In this document: piece by piece, positions 21,751-23,680 of the stretch
Position numbering within the stretch: position 1 is the first letter of the stretch
How the letters are laid out: every line of letters starts with the position of its first letter
DNA from: an uncultured Clostridium sp.
GTDB lineage: Bacteria > Bacillota > Clostridia > Lachnospirales > Lachnospiraceae
Assembly (NCBI GenBank): GCA_900544905.1
Contig: UQXF01000046.1
Coordinates: 1 to 23,680, forward strand
DNA length: 23,680 nt
Reading direction: 5' to 3'
Translations under genes and position numbers: made by a program
Notes under the pieces: model-generated
Told to the model about the DNA's origin: nothing
Databases searched by the model: none
Seen by the model: the letters and a program-made list of their open reading frames with translations, nothing else

Positions 21751-21891
21751 TTAAATAGTTAGATATTTTACACCAAAGTAAAAGCCTAAAGCAAGGCAAA
21801 AAAGCAAGTAAATAGGAAGCAGCCAAAGACCGCCAAACACGCTAAAGCAGATTAATAAAACTACTATTAGCCAAATAATTACGCCCACCAT
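21751..21891 (-). CDS. Two-helix membrane peptide (46 aa)
   Basis: MVGVIIWLIVVLLICFSVFG and LPIYLLFCLALGFYFG are two membrane-spanning stretches; there is almost no soluble part. It starts 1 base after the stop of the 52-residue gene and ends just before the clamp-like gene, so it is in that operon. It is too short for common gene-size cut-offs. Confidence 0.65.
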   Translation of the reverse strand: MVGVIIWLIVVLLICFSVFGGLWLLPIYLLFCLALGFYFGVKYLTI

Positions 21892-21892
21892 G

Positions 21893-22051
21893 TTAGAAAG
21901 TAGGGTTTTCAAGCTCTTGCAAAAAATCTTCCTCCGTTATGCTCTCACATATATTTGAGCCATCAACATAAACACTAAACCAGGTTGCGGTGCGGAATAC
22001 TTCTAATTTGTGCGTTTCTCCGTTTGGGGATTCTATTATATAGGTAGTCAT
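21893..22051 (-). CDS. Small acidic protein (52 aa)
   Basis: Begins MTTYIIESPNGETHKLEVFR, then ATWFSVYVDGSNICESITEE, a likely small beta sheet with a helical acidic tail. It is preceded by a hairpin leader (22073-22090) and followed after 1 base by the membrane peptide. No family is recognised. Confidence 0.65.
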   Translation of the reverse strand: MTTYIIESPNGETHKLEVFRTATWFSVYVDGSNICESITEEDFLQELENPTF

Positions 22052-22072
22052 AATATCAAAGTTTAAAGGAAT

Positions 22073-22090
22073 GCCGGGAAACCGCCCGGC
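22073..22090 (-). promoter_or_regulatory. GC-rich hairpin in the leader of the 52-residue gene
   Basis: GCCGGG pairs with CCCGGC (6 bp, loop CGGTTT on the minus strand), 22 bases before the start codon. No T-run follows, so it is not an obvious terminator; it may protect mRNA or hinder translation. Confidence 0.45.
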
Positions 22091-22108
22091 GCGGTGGAAT
22101 TATTTGTA

Positions 22109-22273
22109 TTATTCGTTTATGTTATGTAAATTACAGTTCCAAACGTGAAAAGGGAATGAACCGTTTCCATTAAGACTAACGACAGACGTACGATCCCCGT
22201 TATCCTTTATTACATAAACTATAAGCTTTCTAAATCCGTATAACCCAATATGATATAATATCTTTTTCTCCAT
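22109..22273 (-). CDS. Small protein (54 aa)
   Basis: Begins MEKKILYHIGLYGFRKLIVY, then VIKDNGDRTSVVSLNGNG. The first half has alternating hydrophobic residues typical of strands. It follows the 36-residue gene by 4 bases. Function unknown. Confidence 0.6.
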   Translation of the reverse strand: MEKKILYHIGLYGFRKLIVYVIKDNGDRTSVVSLNGNGSFPFHVWNCNLHNINE

Positions 22274-22277
22274 AAAT

Positions 22278-22388
22278 TTAAAATCTGTCTGATTGATCGT
22301 CTTTATTTATAAAGTCTTTTAATTTTTTGGGATCGGTGCCGGAGATAAACACCACGGCACCGAATAAAAGCAGCATTAAACAAAACAT
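22278..22388 (-). CDS. Very small membrane protein (36 aa)
   Basis: One membrane helix (MFCLMLLLFGAVVFIS) and a charged tail (GTDPKKLKDFINKDDQSDRF). It starts 2 bases after the upstream stop. The short single-span layout resembles small phage membrane effectors, but it may also be a signal-anchored peptide. Confidence 0.55.
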   Translation of the reverse strand: MFCLMLLLFGAVVFISGTDPKKLKDFINKDDQSDRF

Positions 22389-22390
22389 TT

Positions 22391-22573
22391 TTATTTCATT
22401 TTAAAAGTTATGCCAGCAGGCAACAAAGAACGGTTAACACTGGAAACAAATTTATTAAAATCGTTCTCCGTTACTTTTGTTTCGTAGTCTTTCCAATTAA
22501 AAACAAGCTCGTTACTATGATCGTAATATATTACATTACGTAATGATAACCCGGCATCAAGAACCGCCAACAT
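22391..22573 (-). CDS. Small protein (60 aa, start uncertain)
   Basis: MLAVLDAGLSLRNVIYYDHS starts a mixed protein ending VNRSLLPAGITFKMK. The frame stays open for about 15 more codons upstream (KKKQQKAENEKRV), with no ATG, so a non-ATG start nearer 22620 is possible. The gene before it ends at 22624. Function unknown. Confidence 0.55.
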   Translation of the reverse strand: MLAVLDAGLSLRNVIYYDHSNELVFNWKDYETKVTENDFNKFVSSVNRSLLPAGITFKMK

Positions 22574-22623
22574 AACCCGCTTTTCATTTTCGGCCTTTTG
22601 TTGTTTCTTTTTGCAATCGTTAA

Positions 22624-23283
22624 TTATTTCAGCGCGTTTTTCTCGTATGCTTTGCGCTTTTCTTCGTCTTTCCGCGCTTGTACAGCTTCAGGGCGATAAT
22701 AACCTTCGTTTATTCTGTTAGTTATAGTTGTACGTTCTTCATCCGTCAATTTCAAAGTAAAACGTTCGTTTTCCGGTTTATATGGGTTTTCCCATGTTTG
22801 CCCGGTCAACTCTTCCAGCTTTTTTAAAGCTTCGTTAGATTCTCTTTTCCAGCGTTCAACGATACCAAGTACATAAAGGAGGTATTTAAAGTATTGTTTG
22901 TCTTCTGCTTGATAAAGTAAATTATATTCCATTTCCGTAATACGCAAGTAGTTAATTGCAGTTTCTTTGCTGCTGTTCGTAATATGATAAAACCCGTTTT
23001 CAACTGGGTACATTGGCGCGCCGTAATGATTAGACAAATGAAGATCAACGAACATTTTAAACTGTGGGAAATGCTTTAGAATTTCTTCATGGCAGCAACC
23101 ACCAGCACACCAAACGAAACGCCCGTTTTTGCGTTGTTCGTAAATGTCAGCCGTTATACTCCAATCGCATATATTATTTTTGCAATCATCAGCCAGTAAT
23201 ATTTTAACATTGATTTCAAAGGTTGTACCGCCTTGAACATATCTTTTTGATGCTGTGTAAGAAAGTCTATTTGTAGTTGTCAT
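22624..23283 (-). CDS. Conserved hypothetical protein (219 aa)
   Basis: The N-terminal part has a short cysteine cluster (CKNNICDW, then CAGGCCHE at about 59-66) and an aromatic-rich core (LSNHYGAPMYPVENGFYHIT). The C-terminal 70 residues are charged and helical (RWKRESNEALKKLEELTGQT, later RKDEEKRKAYEKNALK). I recall similar proteins in Bacteroides mobile elements but know no function. It heads the string of small genes running left. Confidence 0.7.
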   Translation of the reverse strand: MTTTNRLSYTASKRYVQGGTTFEINVKILLADDCKNNICDWSITADIYEQRKNGRFVWCAGGCCHEEILKHFPQFKMFVDLHLSNHYGAPMYPVENGFYHITNSSKETAINYLRITEMEYNLLYQAEDKQYFKYLLYVLGIVERWKRESNEALKKLEELTGQTWENPYKPENERFTLKLTDEERTTITNRINEGYYRPEAVQARKDEEKRKAYEKNALK

Positions 23284-23325
23284 AATACAAAGCTTTAAAG
23301 GTGAATAATGAAAGTAAATAGTAAC

Positions 23326-23346
23326 CCGGAGCCATGACAGCCCCGG
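23326..23346 (-). promoter_or_regulatory. GC-rich hairpin in the leader of the 219-residue gene
   Basis: CCGGGGC pairs with GCTCCGG (7 bp with one G-T) on the minus strand, 42 bases before the start codon. It parallels the hairpin at 22073-22090. Confidence 0.4.
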
Positions 23347-23360
23347 AAAAATAGTTATTA

Positions 23361-23633
23361 TTAGAATTTAGAAAGATATTCCACGCATCCGATAATATAG
23401 GCCGCGTGTTCTCTTGCTGCTTGTTCTTTTTCTTGCTTGGTTGCGGTTTTATGATCCTGATCGGAAAGCATTTTAGCAGCCATCCGAACGATCTTTTTCA
23501 TAGTAGAACAGTTTGCAAGATATTCAACGGAAGGAGTTAAGCCGCGGTTAACTTTTTTCAAAAGTGCATTTTGCAGCCATTCCGTAAGCGCGTAAATATC
23601 GCGAGAATTGCGAATGTAGATAATTAATAAATC
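23361..23633 (-). CDS. 5'-truncated hypothetical protein
   Basis: Ninety residues remain (from DLLIIYIRNSRDIYALTEWL to AYIIGCVEYLSKF), helical and charged. The beginning of the gene is lost: upstream of 23633 the sequence is sequencing adapter, which in this frame translates to the well-known artefact MYKRQ. No motif is recognised in the remaining part. Confidence 0.65.
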   Translation of the reverse strand, partial: DLLIIYIRNSRDIYALTEWLQNALLKKVNRGLTPSVEYLANCSTMKKIVRMAAKMLSDQDHKTATKQEKEQAAREHAAYIIGCVEYLSKF

Positions 23634-23680
23634 CTGTCTCTTATACACATCTCCGAGCCCACGAGACTCGACGTCATCTC
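23634..23680. other. Illumina Nextera adapter left at the contig end
   Basis: Positions 23634-23652 are the Tn5 mosaic end (CTGTCTCTTATACACATCT), 23653-23667 the Nextera read-2 adapter remainder, 23668-23675 an 8-base index (TCGACGTC) and 23676-23680 the start of the P7 adapter. This is not genomic DNA. Confidence 0.97.

Overview
The window looks like a contig from a gut Bacteroidales genome (Bacteroides, Phocaeicola or Parabacteroides type). The evidence is an AT-rich sequence, Bacteroides-like 23S and 5S rRNA ends, minus-strand promoters with the Bacteroides -7 box TATATTTG, and phage-type genes typical of that order. It opens inside the 3' end of a 23S rRNA gene, continues through 5S rRNA and a large hairpin (1-380), and ends in 47 bases of Illumina Nextera adapter (23634-23680). 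The last gene is therefore cut by the library, not by biology.

From 432 to about 18.1 kb lies the early and lysogeny half of a temperate element. On the plus strand are an S24-type repressor (15528-16298), a second small regulator, a terminator and a tyrosine integrase (16945-18084). On the minus strand, from about 15.5 kb down to 432, runs a tightly packed early transcription unit. It encodes an excisionase-like HTH protein, a PD-(D/E)XK nuclease and RecT, an HU protein, an SPFH lipoprotein, a RuvC-like resolvase, a zinc-finger protein, a radical SAM protein, a C5-cytosine methyltransferase, two replication-type proteins, a DUF2400 protein, an ASCH protein, a PAPS-reductase-like PP-loop protein, a small lipoprotein and a zinc ribbon. 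I see no capsid, portal, terminase or tail gene. It is a prophage fragment, a remnant, or a satellite-like element next to the rRNA operon.

Two features stand out. First, five genes of the early unit contain G or C homopolymers of 8 to 11 bases, very unlikely in such AT-rich DNA, and all fall in the first half of the gene, mostly near the start codon. In one, the PAPS-reductase-like gene, the G8 tract sits exactly where the reading frame breaks: the ATP-binding SGGKDS segment is in one frame and the rest of the enzyme in another, and nine Gs would restore it. This looks like a set of phase-variable phage genes with one caught OFF. Second, the early unit is interrupted by long noncoding structured segments (7373-7739, 13917-14300, 14753-15527). 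They hold a tRNA-like RNA with canonical acceptor, D and T arms but about 75 extra bases in the anticodon arm, a 33-base hairpin present twice with a compensatory base-pair change, GNRA-capped hairpins, and a terminator just after a repressor-controlled promoter. Together with an intra-operon terminator before the nuclease gene, this suggests control by RNA structure.

From 18136 to the end, all genes lie on the minus strand: a second tyrosine recombinase (convergent with the first and separated by a shared terminator), small unknown proteins, a ribbon-helix-helix protein, a 576-residue protein that resembles the DNA polymerase sliding clamp with an unusual C-terminal extension, and a string of very small genes. 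This may be another mobile element or the far side of the same one. Nothing in the window decides.
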